A stretch of DNA of 64,000 nucleotides, taken from NCBI RefSeq assembly GCF_001969445.1, contig NZ_CP017297.1, positions 2,356,001-2,420,000 on the forward strand. The letters run 5' to 3'. The translations under genes and the position numbers were made by a program. This DNA is from Brachybacterium sp. P6-10-X1 (lineage in GTDB: Bacteria > Actinomycetota > Actinomycetes > Actinomycetales > Dermabacteraceae). Shown here piece after piece: positions 53,925-62,547 of the stretch. The notes under the pieces were generated by a model that ran no database searches, had not been told where the DNA came from, and worked only from the letters and a program-made list of their open reading frames with translations. Positions within the stretch are counted from its first letter, which is position 1. Every line of letters begins with the position of its first letter.

Positions 53925-56615
53925 TCACGCCCGAGCGGTGCGCAGCGACCTCCGCTCCCACGCCTCGCCGAGGTCGGTCCCGATCGGCCCGGCCTGCACC
54001 ACGGCCAAGGTCGCCGTCGCGCGGGTGAGGGCGACGTAGAGCGTGGCCAGGCCCGACTCCTGGACGATGCGGTCCGGGGCGTGGACCAGCACGTGGTCGA
54101 ACTCCAGCCCCTTGGCCGCCTCCGGGGCGAGGACCACCAGGTGGGCCCGCAGATCCTCGGGCGAGGCCTGGATCCCCGCAGCCTCGAGCACCCCGAGCAT
54201 CTGCGGCACGTCGGGGGTGAGCAGCGCGCAGCGGTCGGTGCCCCGTTCGGCCCGAGCCCACGCCATGACCTGCTCCTCCTCGTCGGCCACCCTGCCGGCC
54301 ACCCCACCGGCACTCTCGTCGGCCACCCTGCCGGCCACCCCACCGGCACTCTCGTCGGACACTCCGTCGGGCACTCTGTCGGCACCCTCGTCGGTCACCC
54401 TGTCGGCACCCTCGTCGGCCACCCCGTCGGCATCCTTGTCGGGCACTCCGTCGGCACCCCCGTCGGCCACCCCATCAGCCACGCCGTCGGCGATCACCGG
54501 GCGATGTCCGGTGGCGCGCACGGCGTCCAGGCGCCGCGCACCGGGACGCAGTTCCCGGAGCAAGGGCTCGACCGCTTCGACGAGCTCGCGCGGGGAGCGG
54601 TAGCAGATGCTCAGCTCCTCCAGGCGCGGCGTGGTGCGCAGCTCGGCGAGGCGCTCGGCCCAGGTGGTGCTCGCGAGGTCGGCGGAGGTCTGGGCGATGT
54701 CGCCGACCACAGTCATGGACTTCACGGGGCAGCGCCGGGCGAGCATCCGCCACTGCATGGGCGTGAGCTCCTGGGCCTCGTCGACGATCACGTGCCCGTA
54801 CACCCAGGTGCGGTCGGCGAGCGCACGGGTGGCGAGGTCGCGGGTGTCGGCCTCGGCGGAGCGTTCGGCGAGCTCGTCGGCGGAGACCAGCCCGGCGAGG
54901 TCCGGGGTCGAGGCGATCACCCGTCGAGCATGGTCGACACGTCGGCGCCGGGCGGTCTCGGCGGCCGCCGTCTCGTCGGCGTCCTCCTCCCCGAGCAGCT
55001 CGGCGGCCTCGTCCAGCAACGGCACATGGGCCACGGTCCAGGGTTCCTCCGCCGTGGCGGCCAGGAGCTCGCGCTCGGCGGCATCGAGCTGCGGTGCGGT
55101 CCGTTCGTCGAGGCCCTCGCGCAGCATCCAGGTGATGGCCCGCTCCGCGGTCAGCTGCGGCCACAGCTCATCGAGCGCCTCGCGCACGGCCTCGTCGGCG
55201 GCCAGCTCGGCGCGCAGCTGCGCTTCGGTGAGCGCCTCCTCGCCGGCGCGATCCTCCTCGTCCTGGCGCGGGCCGACGGCGTCGGGGTTGCGGTCCAGGG
55301 CGGCGTCCAGGCGTCCGACCTCCGCCTCGAAGCCGGTCTCGACGTCGGCGAGCAGGGTCGCGTCGGCCTCGGCGACCAGGGCGGTGAGCTCACCGAGGAG
55401 CACCTCGACGAAGACCTCACGCGCGTCGTTGTGGTGCTCGTGCTGCTTCTGCGCCCGGTCGGTGGCGCGCTCGATCGTCTCCCGCGGGATCAGCACCTCG
55501 TCGCCGTCCCAGACCAGGGTGCGGCCCTGAGGGGAGCTCGCCCCCTGGAGGGAGGTGAGGAAGGCGCCGACGGTCTCGGCCATGGCGGCATCGCCCAGCA
55601 GGCGGGCCACCTCGGGTGCGGCGGGGCCGACGTCGTCCAGTCCCGGCAGCAGGGAGGCGATGGTGCCGGTGACGACGTTGGTCTCGCCGAGGGCGGGCAG
55701 CACATCACCGATGTAGTGCAGGAAGCGGGCCGACGGGCCGATGACCAGCACGCCGCGGCGCAGCACCTCCGGTGCGCTGTACAGCAGGTAGGCGGCGCGG
55801 TGGAGGGCGACGACGGTCTTGCCGGTGCCGGGGGCTCCCTGGACGACCAGCACGCCCGAGCGCGGGGCGCGCACGATCGCATCCTGCTCGGCCTGCAACG
55901 TGGCCACGGCCTCGTGCATGCGCCCGTCGCGCGAGCGGCTCAGCGCGCGCAGCAGCGCGCCCTCGCCCGCGACGCCCTCGGCCTGTGCGGCGTCGTCGGC
56001 ACCGCCGAGGAGGTCGTCGTCGACGTGGACGACGGTGCGGTCCTCGATCGTGAGGTGCCGGCGGCGGCGCAGACCCTGCGGAGCACGGGCGGTGGCGGTG
56101 TAGAACGGTTCGGCGGCGGGGGCGCGCCAGTCGATGACCAGACGCTGATCGCCGTCGCGGATCCCGACGGGGCCGATGTGCAGCTGCATGCCGTTCTCGC
56201 GGTCCAGGCGCCCGAAGATCGCCGCGTGCTCGGCGTGCTGCAGGGCCGTGCGCCGTGCGCCGAGTCGGCGCACCTCGGCATCGCGCTCGTTCAGGGCGAC
56301 GCCGTCGTGAGCGGGCCGGGCCAGGGCGTCGTCCTGGCGCTCGAGCAGCTGGGTGAGCTCCGCGTCCAGGCGGGCGTAGGCACGGTCGACGTGGTGCTGC
56401 TCGGCGGCACGAGGGTCAGCGGTGGGGCGATCGGTGGGACGGTCAGTGGGCTCGTCGGCGCGCTGGTCGGTGGGTCGGTCGGTAGGTCGATCGGTGCGCT
56501 CGTCGGTGGGCTCGTCGGTGGGCTGGTCGGTGGGCTGATGGACGGAGCCGGGCTGCCCGGCAGCGGGCTGGTCTGCGTTCTGGGGCGTGCGGTCGGGCTG
56601 GCCGGTTTCGGGCAT
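53925..56615 (-). CDS. HelD-like superfamily 1 helicase/RNA polymerase recycling factor
   Basis: An 896-residue SF1 ATPase. The N-terminal region about residues 55-150 contains coiled-coil segments and the HelD-type GMQLHIGPVGI, WRAPAAEPFY and RRHLTIED. The helicase core has Walker A GAPGTGKTVVALHR near residue 262, HVIVDEAQELTPMQWRM near 612, ICYRSPRELVEAV and the late LAPEAAKGLEFDHVLVH and LYVALTRA. HelD removes stalled RNA polymerase from DNA, and some relatives protect from rifamycins. Two low-complexity insertions, a Pro-Thr-Asp repeat near residues 20-60 and a Val-Ala-Asp-Gly repeat near residues 710-780, are specific to this copy. ATG 56615 has GGAG 8 bases upstream. Confidence 0.85.
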   Translation of the reverse strand: MPETGQPDRTPQNADQPAAGQPGSVHQPTDQPTDEPTDERTDRPTDRPTDQRADEPTDRPTDRPTADPRAAEQHHVDRAYARLDAELTQLLERQDDALARPAHDGVALNERDAEVRRLGARRTALQHAEHAAIFGRLDRENGMQLHIGPVGIRDGDQRLVIDWRAPAAEPFYTATARAPQGLRRRRHLTIEDRTVVHVDDDLLGGADDAAQAEGVAGEGALLRALSRSRDGRMHEAVATLQAEQDAIVRAPRSGVLVVQGAPGTGKTVVALHRAAYLLYSAPEVLRRGVLVIGPSARFLHYIGDVLPALGETNVVTGTIASLLPGLDDVGPAAPEVARLLGDAAMAETVGAFLTSLQGASSPQGRTLVWDGDEVLIPRETIERATDRAQKQHEHHNDAREVFVEVLLGELTALVAEADATLLADVETGFEAEVGRLDAALDRNPDAVGPRQDEEDRAGEEALTEAQLRAELAADEAVREALDELWPQLTAERAITWMLREGLDERTAPQLDAAERELLAATAEEPWTVAHVPLLDEAAELLGEEDADETAAAETARRRRVDHARRVIASTPDLAGLVSADELAERSAEADTRDLATRALADRTWVYGHVIVDEAQELTPMQWRMLARRCPVKSMTVVGDIAQTSADLASTTWAERLAELRTTPRLEELSICYRSPRELVEAVEPLLRELRPGARRLDAVRATGHRPVIADGVADGVADGGADGVPDKDADGVADEGADRVTDEGADRVPDGVSDESAGGVAGRVADESAGGVAGRVADEEEQVMAWARAERGTDRCALLTPDVPQMLGVLEAAGIQASPEDLRAHLVVLAPEAAKGLEFDHVLVHAPDRIVQESGLATLYVALTRATATLAVVQAGPIGTDLGEAWERRSLRTARA
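54280..54490. repeat. Tandem repeats inside the HelD-like gene
   Basis: A perfect 36-base unit is duplicated at 54280-54315 and 54316-54351 (twelve residues, ESAGGVAGRVAD, twice). It is followed to about 54490 by shorter degenerate 12- and 24-base units of the type TCGGCACCC/TCGTCGG. Slippage here would change protein length in steps of four or twelve residues without breaking the frame. Confidence 0.85.
56420..56545. repeat. Degenerate 12-base repeats, N-terminus of the HelD-like protein
   Basis: Units of the type TCGGTGGG/TCGGTCGGT encode a run of Pro-Thr-Asp-Arg/Glu/Gln tetrapeptides near residues 20-65. The repeat number should be prone to variation between strains. Confidence 0.7.
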
Positions 56616-56626
56616 GCAGGGGCTCC

Positions 56627-56680
56627 GTCTCTGCGCGTGCGGGCGCGCGGGATGTCTCTGCGCGTGCTGGCGCGCGGGAT
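56627..56680. repeat. 27-base tandem duplication in the helD leader
   Basis: Two 27-base copies beginning GTCTCTGCGCGTGC (56627-56653, 56654-56680) differ by one base. They lie between the start codon and the likely promoter of the HelD-like gene, so their number could affect expression. Confidence 0.75.
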
Positions 56681-56867
56681 CGACCGGGGTTCTGGAGGGA
56701 GAGCGAAGGAGCTTAAGCCCCGTCGGCCCCGAACACAAGGCTCCGGCGCGGACCGCCGAGATCCGCGCCCCGGAACCCGCCACCGTCCCCGCCGGGCCCG
56801 TCGGCCGAGAACGTCCCGACACGACCGCCGTCAGCCCCGCCGCGGAGGCCGGGCACCGGCGGGGTGC

Positions 56868-57956
56868 TCAGCCCGTCCGCGGCAGGTGCACCGTGGCGAG
56901 CAGGCCGCCTGCGGTGCGCGGCCTGAGGTCGAGCGTCCCGTCGTGGGCGGTCACGATGCTGCGCACGATCGCGAGCCCCAGGCCGGCTCCGACGTGGTCA
57001 CCGCGGTGCTCACGGAGGCGGTCGGTGCCGCGGCGGAAGGGCTCGGCCAGGGTCCGCACGAGCGCCGGGGAGATCACCGCCCCGGTGTTCTCGACCTCGA
57101 GGATGCTGTCCCTCGGACCGCTGCTGAGGCGCACGGCCACCCATCCGCCGGCCCCGCTGTTGTGGACGATCGCGTTCTGGATCAGGTTCTCGACCAGGCG
57201 CGACAGGAGAGCGGGCGAGCCGGCCACCTTCCCGGGCACGCCCGTCACCTCGAGGGTGATGCCGCGGCGCTCCGCCATCTCGAGCAGCTGCTCGGCCGCC
57301 TCCTCGGCAAGCAGCGAGAGGTCGACGGCCTCGGGGTCGAAGGAGCGGTTCTCGGCGCGACTGAGCAGGAGCAGCGCCTCGGTCACCGCGATCGCCCGGG
57401 CGTTGACCGCGTGCAGGCGCTCGACCAGTTCGCGATCCGTCCCGTGCGGGTCGGATCGGGCCACCTCCAGGAGGGCCTGGGAGGTCGCCAGGGGCGTCCG
57501 CAGCTCGTGGGAGGCGTTCGCGGCGAAGCGTCGTTGCTGGGCGACGTGGTCCTCGAGCCGTTCGAGCATGACGTCGAAGGTGTCGGCGACCTCCCGGAAC
57601 TCGTCCTGCGGGCCCGGCATCCGCACGCGGTGGGAGAGCGACCCGTCGGCCGCCGCCCGGGCCGCCTCCCCGATCCGCTCGAGCGGGACCAGCATGCGGC
57701 CGGCCAGGAACCAGCCTCCCACCAGACCGAACACGAGCAGGAAGACCATGGCGGCCCCCGCGGGCGGGGCGAAGGCACGCATCAGGTCCGAGCGGTTGGG
57801 GACGAAGCCGTCCCGGGTGGTGATCGCCGAATCCGGCACGTACCGCAGCAGGAACACCCACACCACCGCCAGCAGCAGGGCGCCTGCCAGCATCAGGAAC
57901 AGCGCATAGCTCAGGGCCAGACGGGTGCGGACGCTCGGCCCGGGGGGCCTAGTCAT
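56868..57956 (-). CDS. Two-component sensor histidine kinase
   Basis: A 362-residue sensor. Two membrane helices (residues about 14-38 and 67-86) bracket a short external loop of about 30 residues. A HAMP linker follows, then the phosphorylated His150 in FAANASHELRTPLATSQ, the N box ENLIQNAIVHN, the G1 box ENTGAVISP and G2 GAGLGLAIVRS. The small sensor loop suggests it detects signals within or near the membrane, as wall-stress sensors do. It overlaps the response regulator gene by 8 bases and lies downstream of the carboxypeptidase gene. Confidence 0.92.
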   Translation of the reverse strand: MTRPPGPSVRTRLALSYALFLMLAGALLLAVVWVFLLRYVPDSAITTRDGFVPNRSDLMRAFAPPAGAAMVFLLVFGLVGGWFLAGRMLVPLERIGEAARAAADGSLSHRVRMPGPQDEFREVADTFDVMLERLEDHVAQQRRFAANASHELRTPLATSQALLEVARSDPHGTDRELVERLHAVNARAIAVTEALLLLSRAENRSFDPEAVDLSLLAEEAAEQLLEMAERRGITLEVTGVPGKVAGSPALLSRLVENLIQNAIVHNSGAGGWVAVRLSSGPRDSILEVENTGAVISPALVRTLAEPFRRGTDRLREHRGDHVGAGLGLAIVRSIVTAHDGTLDLRPRTAGGLLATVHLPRTG

Positions 57957-58623
57957 GGGCGTCCCCCGCGTCGATCCGGTATCCGACGCCGGGCACGGTG
58001 AGGATCAGCCACGGCTCCCCGAGCCGCCGGCGCAGCGCCGAGACCGTGATGCGCACGGCGTTGGTGAAGGGGTCGGCGTTCTCGTCCCACGCCCTGGCCA
58101 GCAGGTCCTCCGCGCTGACGACTCCGCCCTCGGCCGCCACCAGCACCTCGAGCACGGCGAACTGCTTCCGGGTGAGCGCCACGTAGCGGTCCTCGCGGAA
58201 GACCTCGCGGCGGAACGGATCCACCCGCAGCCCGGCGAACTCGCGCACCGGGGGCCGGTACCGCGGCCGGCGTCGGTCGAGCGCCCGCAGGCGCAGCGCC
58301 AGCTCGCGCAGCTCGAAGGGCTTGGTGAGGTAGTCATCGGCCCCGAGCTGGAAGCCCGACTCCTTGTCGTCGAGCCGGTCAGCGGCGGTGAGCATGAGGA
58401 TCGCGGTGCCGGACCCGCCGGCGATGATGCGCCGCGCCACCTCGTCGCCCGAGGGCCCGGGGATGTCCCGGTCCAGCACGGCGACGTCGTAGTCGTTGAG
58501 GGCGAGGAGCTCGAGGGCGGTGTCCCCGTCCTCGGCCACGTCGGCGGCGATCGCCTCCAGCCGCAGCCCGTCGCGCACGGCCTCGGCCAGGTAGGTCTCG
58601 TCCTCCACGATCAGCACCCGCAT
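57949..58623 (-). CDS. OmpR-family response regulator
   Basis: A 224-residue regulator. The receiver domain has the acidic pair in VEDE, the phospho-acceptor Asp51 in AVLDRDIPG, and the conserved Lys in YLTKPFELREL. The winged-helix DNA-binding domain ends with ISVSALRRRLGE-like VRITVSALRRRL and VPGVGYRI. It is encoded 49 bases after the carboxypeptidase gene and overlaps the kinase gene. It probably controls the carboxypeptidase and other wall genes. Confidence 0.94.
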   Translation of the reverse strand: MRVLIVEDETYLAEAVRDGLRLEAIAADVAEDGDTALELLALNDYDVAVLDRDIPGPSGDEVARRIIAGGSGTAILMLTAADRLDDKESGFQLGADDYLTKPFELRELALRLRALDRRRPRYRPPVREFAGLRVDPFRREVFREDRYVALTRKQFAVLEVLVAAEGGVVSAEDLLARAWDENADPFTNAVRITVSALRRRLGEPWLILTVPGVGYRIDAGDAHD

Positions 58624-58672
58624 GGGCCGAGCCTATGATCCGGGGCGGCCCGGTGCCGGTTGCGACGCCGGC

Positions 58673-59356
58673 TCACGAGGACAGCCTGGGATCCTCGGTG
58701 GGATCGGCGTACGGCACCGGACACCCCTGATCGGGGGTGCCGGACCGCAGCTCGTAGTGCCAGGGCTCGTTCGCATAGGTCCGGCAGAGTCCGTACTCCT
58801 GGCCGTGCTGGGCGAGCCAGGAGGTGGCGTCGGTCGGACCGAGATCGATCGCGTCGCCCGTGACGTGCGAGGAGGTCTCCGCCGTGGCGACCCACCGAGC
58901 CGCCTCCTCGCGCGAGCCGTGCTCATCGATCGCGTCCTCGAGCAGGCTCTGCTGGTAGTCGGCAGAACGCCACCCGCTGTTGACCTGGAACGTCACCCCG
59001 TCGTCCGCGGCGTCGGCGGCCGCGGCGCGTAGGGCGCCGAGCAGGTCCGCGTCGAGGTTCCCGACCGCGGGCAGTTCGTCGTCGAAGACCGTGACGATCT
59101 CGTCGGACGGCAGCAGACCGTCGTCCTCATCGAGGCCGGTTCCCGGGAGCAGCTCGACCACCGACGGGACCACCGGGGCGCCCGGCGACACGGCCGCTCG
59201 GACGGCGAAGCCGAAGGCCAGCAGGGACGCCACCAGGAGAGCGAGCACCGCGAGGGTGCCCAGGGCACGGGCGGGACGCGCGCGGCGACCGGAACGACGA
59301 GGGCCGACGGAACGGGACGCGTGGTGTGCGGGGGCGAGGGTGCGGTGTGATCTCAT
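58673..59356 (-). CDS. VanY-like D-alanyl-D-alanine carboxypeptidase, membrane-anchored
   Basis: A 227-residue protein with a basic N-terminus and one membrane helix (about 31-52), the catalytic domain being outside the cell. SGWRSADYQ, then SSHVTGDAIDLGP with the metal ligands His164 and Asp171, and EPWHYEL with Glu197 and His200, are the complete VanY/DacY metallopeptidase motifs. The enzyme trims the last D-Ala of peptidoglycan pentapeptides. Together with the adjacent two-component pair this looks like VanY-VanR-VanS, but the van ligase genes are absent, so it is more likely part of ordinary wall remodelling. ATG 59356 is the start although GGAGG is very close to it. Confidence 0.85.
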   Translation of the reverse strand: MRSHRTLAPAHHASRSVGPRRSGRRARPARALGTLAVLALLVASLLAFGFAVRAAVSPGAPVVPSVVELLPGTGLDEDDGLLPSDEIVTVFDDELPAVGNLDADLLGALRAAAADAADDGVTFQVNSGWRSADYQQSLLEDAIDEHGSREEAARWVATAETSSHVTGDAIDLGPTDATSWLAQHGQEYGLCRTYANEPWHYELRSGTPDQGCPVPYADPTEDPRLSS

Positions 59357-59452
59357 GCCTCCACTCAAGACAGCGGGACGTTGCGAGGGCGTATCCGACA
59401 ACGCATACGCTCGCGATATGCGGCCCGACGGGTCGGCGGGCCGGCCATCGCC

Positions 59453-60448
59453 TCACAGGCTCGAGCCGCGCACCTCCAGCCGGGGAGGGAGCTCCTGGCG
59501 ACGGGGAGGGTCTGCTTCGCCCTCGACGAGGTCGAGCAGGGTGCTCCCGGCGAGGCGGCCGAGCTCGGTGAGCCCCATGTCCACGGTGGTCAGCGGTGGG
59601 CGCGAGGCCAGGGCCATCACGTCCCAGTTGTCGAAGCCGGTGACTCGCACCTGCCCGGGCACGTCGACGCCCTGCTCGCGGAGCCGGTCGGTGACCCCAC
59701 GGGCGATCTGGTCGGATCCGCACACGAAGGCGTCGGCGTCGGGGTGGGAGGTCAGCAGCATGTCCACGGCGTGGCGCCCCCACTCCTCGGACCAGTGACC
59801 GAACAGGGGCGCGGTGATCAGGGATCGCCCGAGCGCGTCCTGGACGGCGAGCGCCCGCTCAGAGGCCGAGTGGTGCCGCTGCGGGCCGGTGACGTGGACG
59901 ATCCGCCGGGACCCCATGGCCTGCAGGTGCTCGGCCGCCATCACCGCCCCGGCGCTCTCGTCGACCACGACGGAATGATCCGTCGGATCGACCGAGGGCG
60001 AGAGCGCGTAGACGGTGGGGATCGCCAGGCCGATCGAGGGGCGGGGGTCTGTGGTGCGTCCGGTGATGATGAGCCCGTCGACCCGCCTGTCCTGCAGGGA
60101 CCGCAGGTAGTGACGTTCGCGCAGGACGTCGTCGCGGGTGTCGCACAGGATGATCGCCATCCTCCCCGCGGCGAGCGCGTCCTCGACGCCGCGCAGGAGC
60201 GGGATGGTGAAGCGCCCGAAGCTGTCGGTGGTCAGCAGGCCCACGGTGTAGGTGCGGGGATCGGCCTGACCGCGTCCGGTGCGCCCGGGGACGAACCCGA
60301 GTCTCGCGGCGGCCTCCTTCACCCGGGTCCTGGTGTCCTCGCGCAGCTGACCGGTGTCGTTGAGCGCCTTCGAGGCGGTGCTCACGGACACTCCGGCGAG
60401 TTCGGCGACATCCGCGATGCGGGGCATCGGCGTCGGCGTGTGGGGCAC
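59453..60448 (-). CDS. LacI-family regulator of the arabinofuranosidase operon
   Basis: A 331-residue repressor with helix-turn-helix RIADVAELAGVSVSTASKAL and the effector domain YTVGLLTTDSFGRFTIPLL, DGLIITGRTTD, FVCGSDQIARGVTDRL and VTGFDNWDVMALASRPPLTTVD. GTG 60448 follows AGGAGGACAT. It is divergent from the GH127 gene with 131 bases between; the perfect short palindrome there is its likely operator. The inducer would be an arabinose-containing sugar, by context only. Confidence 0.92.
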   Translation of the reverse strand: MPHTPTPMPRIADVAELAGVSVSTASKALNDTGQLREDTRTRVKEAAARLGFVPGRTGRGQADPRTYTVGLLTTDSFGRFTIPLLRGVEDALAAGRMAIILCDTRDDVLRERHYLRSLQDRRVDGLIITGRTTDPRPSIGLAIPTVYALSPSVDPTDHSVVVDESAGAVMAAEHLQAMGSRRIVHVTGPQRHHSASERALAVQDALGRSLITAPLFGHWSEEWGRHAVDMLLTSHPDADAFVCGSDQIARGVTDRLREQGVDVPGQVRVTGFDNWDVMALASRPPLTTVDMGLTELGRLAGSTLLDLVEGEADPPRRQELPPRLEVRGSSL

Positions 60449-60492
60449 ATGTCCTCCTGGCGTCGTCCGGGCGCCGTGCCCGGGGCGGGGGG

Positions 60493-60541
60493 TTGTCGCA
60501 CGACGGCGACCGTGCCATTATCGACACAGAAACTTCGTTTC
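60493..60541 (+). promoter_or_regulatory. Promoter and LacI operator candidate before the GH127 gene
   Basis: TTGTCG at 60493-60498 and CATTAT at 60516-60521 are 17 bases apart and form a plausible promoter. GAAAC-TTC-GTTTC, a perfect 13-base palindrome at 60529-60541, covers the expected transcription start, 39 bases before ATG 60580. A bound LacI protein here would block the promoter. Confidence 0.5.
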
Positions 60542-60579
60542 CGCACTTTCCGCAATGAAGCACTCCTGTGAGGACCTCC

Positions 60580-62547
60580 ATGACCACGGCTCCGACCGCG
60601 CTCGCCGCCCCCGCGATCCCCACCGCTCACGCGAGCGCCGCCCGCCGCCCACTCGCTCCCGGCGACGCCCGGATCACCGGCGGCTTCTGGCACATCCGTC
60701 AGCAGCGCAACCGGGCCGACGCCCTGCGGGCGGGATACGAGCAGCTCGAGGACTCCGGCACGCTGCGCAATTTCCGCATCGTCGGCGGGACGGAGTCGGG
60801 CGAGGCCTCCGGCATGATCTTCCAGGACTCCGACGCCTACAAGTGGCTCGAGGCCGTCGCCTTGGAGCTGGGGCGCGAGGAGGACCCCGACCTCCGCGCC
60901 ATGGCCCGTGAGGCCACGGCGATGATCGCGGCCGCGCAGCAGAGCGACGGCTACCTCAACAGCGTGCACACCCTGCGCCACGCCCCCGAGGACCGCTACT
61001 CCTCCATGGCCTGGGACCACGAGCTGTACTGCTACGGCCATCTCATCCAGGCGGCGGTCGCCCTGTCCCGCAGCGCCGGTGACGACGAGCTGCTCGCCGT
61101 CGCGCTGCGGATCGTCGAGCATCTGCGCACCGTCTTCGGGCCCGCGGCACGCCACTCCACCTGCGGCCATCCCGTGATCGAGATGGCGCTGATCGAGCTG
61201 TACCGCCTCACCGGCCGCGACGAGATCCTCGACCTGGCCCGGTTCCTCCTCGACGTCCGCGGCGGCGAGGAGCGCTTCCCCGGCGCCGCGCCGGGGCCGG
61301 AGTACTTCTCCGCCGGCGTGCCGGTGCGCGAGGCCCGCTCCGTCGAGGGCCATGCGGTCCGCGCCCTGTACCTCTTCGCCGGTGCGACCGACCAGGCGAT
61401 CGAGGACGGTGACGTCGATCTGCTGGCCCGAGCCGAGTCGGTGTTCGCGGACCTGATGGCCACCAAGACCTACGTCACCGGCGGCATGGGTGCCCGCTGG
61501 GACTGGGAGGCGTTCGGCGACCCCTTCGAGATGACCACCGACCGCGGCTACGCCGAGACCTGCGCCGCCATCGGCGCGATCCAGTGGGCCTGGCGTCTGC
61601 TGCTGGCCACCGGCAAGGCGCAGTACGCCGAGGCGATCGAGCGTCTCCTGTTCAACGCCTTCCTGCCCGGCGTCTCCCTGGCCGGCACCGAGTTCTTCTA
61701 CGTCAACTCCCTGCAGCTGCGCGAGGGTGCCACAGCCGACCAGGGCCGTTCGATCGCCCACGGCCGACGTGCCTGGTTCGACTGCGCCTGCTGCCCGCCG
61801 AACATCATGCGCACCGTCGCGAGCCTCGACCACCTCGCCGCCACCGCCACCCCCGACGGCCTGCAGCTCCATCAGTACGCCACCGGCACGTGGTCCGCCG
61901 GCGAGGGGCCCGGCCGACTGCGCGTGTCGGTGACGACCGAGTACCCCGCCGACGGTCTGGTGCGGATCACCGTCGAGGAGGCCCCCGCGGAGGTGCGCGC
62001 CCTCACGCTGCGGATCCCCGCCTGGTCGCGCGAGGGCGCGCAGCTCACCCACCGCGGCACCGAGGTGCCGCTCCCGTCGGCCGGCGCCGGCACCCCGGGC
62101 CCCACCAGTGCCGAGATCCGCACGACCTTCCAGGCCGGCGACGTGATCGAGCTGCGCCTGGACCTCGCCGCGCGCTTCGTCGGCACCCACCACCGCCTCG
62201 ACGCCTCCCGCGGCGCCGTCGCCCTCGAGCGCGGCCCCCTCGTCTACGCGATCGAGAACGAGGACCAGGACGGCGCGGCCTCGGTCGACGACGCGGCCGT
62301 GGACCCGGGCGTGGACCCGGTACCCGGCGCGCCGGTCCCCGCCCTCGACGGCGCGGTGCCGCTGGCCGTCTCCGGCAGTGCGGTCACCGTCTCACCCGCG
62401 GCGGCGGCGTGGCCCTACCCCGTCCACGGCAGCGTCGACGCCGAGGTGACCCGCACCCCCGCCACCTGGTCGGCGATCCCGTACTACGCCTGGGCCAACC
62501 GCTCCGTCGGCCCCATGCGAGTGTGGCTGCCCCTCGAGGCCGACTGA
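60580..62547 (+). CDS. Beta-L-arabinofuranosidase, GH127 family
   Basis: A 655-residue glycoside hydrolase. An alpha/alpha barrel fills the middle, with DHELYCYGHLIQAAVAL and GGMGARWDWEAFGDPFE. The zinc-cysteine active site of the family is present: Glu326 and Cys328 in YAETCAAIG, and Cys404 and Cys405 in CACCPPN, with Cys404 corresponding to the nucleophile of the known bifidobacterial enzyme. Beta-sandwich domains follow. There is no signal peptide, so it should act on imported oligosaccharides. ATG 60580 has GAGGA 6 bases upstream. The last codon overlaps the next gene (TGATG). Arabinofuranoside linkage is inferred by family. Confidence 0.9.
   Translation: MTTAPTALAAPAIPTAHASAARRPLAPGDARITGGFWHIRQQRNRADALRAGYEQLEDSGTLRNFRIVGGTESGEASGMIFQDSDAYKWLEAVALELGREEDPDLRAMAREATAMIAAAQQSDGYLNSVHTLRHAPEDRYSSMAWDHELYCYGHLIQAAVALSRSAGDDELLAVALRIVEHLRTVFGPAARHSTCGHPVIEMALIELYRLTGRDEILDLARFLLDVRGGEERFPGAAPGPEYFSAGVPVREARSVEGHAVRALYLFAGATDQAIEDGDVDLLARAESVFADLMATKTYVTGGMGARWDWEAFGDPFEMTTDRGYAETCAAIGAIQWAWRLLLATGKAQYAEAIERLLFNAFLPGVSLAGTEFFYVNSLQLREGATADQGRSIAHGRRAWFDCACCPPNIMRTVASLDHLAATATPDGLQLHQYATGTWSAGEGPGRLRVSVTTEYPADGLVRITVEEAPAEVRALTLRIPAWSREGAQLTHRGTEVPLPSAGAGTPGPTSAEIRTTFQAGDVIELRLDLAARFVGTHHRLDASRGAVALERGPLVYAIENEDQDGAASVDDAAVDPGVDPVPGAPVPALDGAVPLAVSGSAVTVSPAAAAWPYPVHGSVDAEVTRTPATWSAIPYYAWANRSVGPMRVWLPLEAD

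Noticed and set aside
54280..54490. CRISPR-like spacing of repeats in the HelD-like gene
   Set aside because: The repeats are directly adjacent with no unique spacers, keep the reading frame and lie inside a conserved gene. They are coding tandem repeats.
53811..58001. A 1396-codon open frame on the plus strand, opposite the HelD-like and kinase genes
   Set aside because: It is antisense to clearly conserved proteins and its product is rich in Arg, Gly, Val and His without any domain. Long antisense frames are expected in DNA of this base composition.
56868..59356. A complete vancomycin resistance cluster
   Set aside because: Only the VanY-like peptidase and a two-component pair are present. 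No VanH, VanA/B-type ligase or VanX genes are found nearby.
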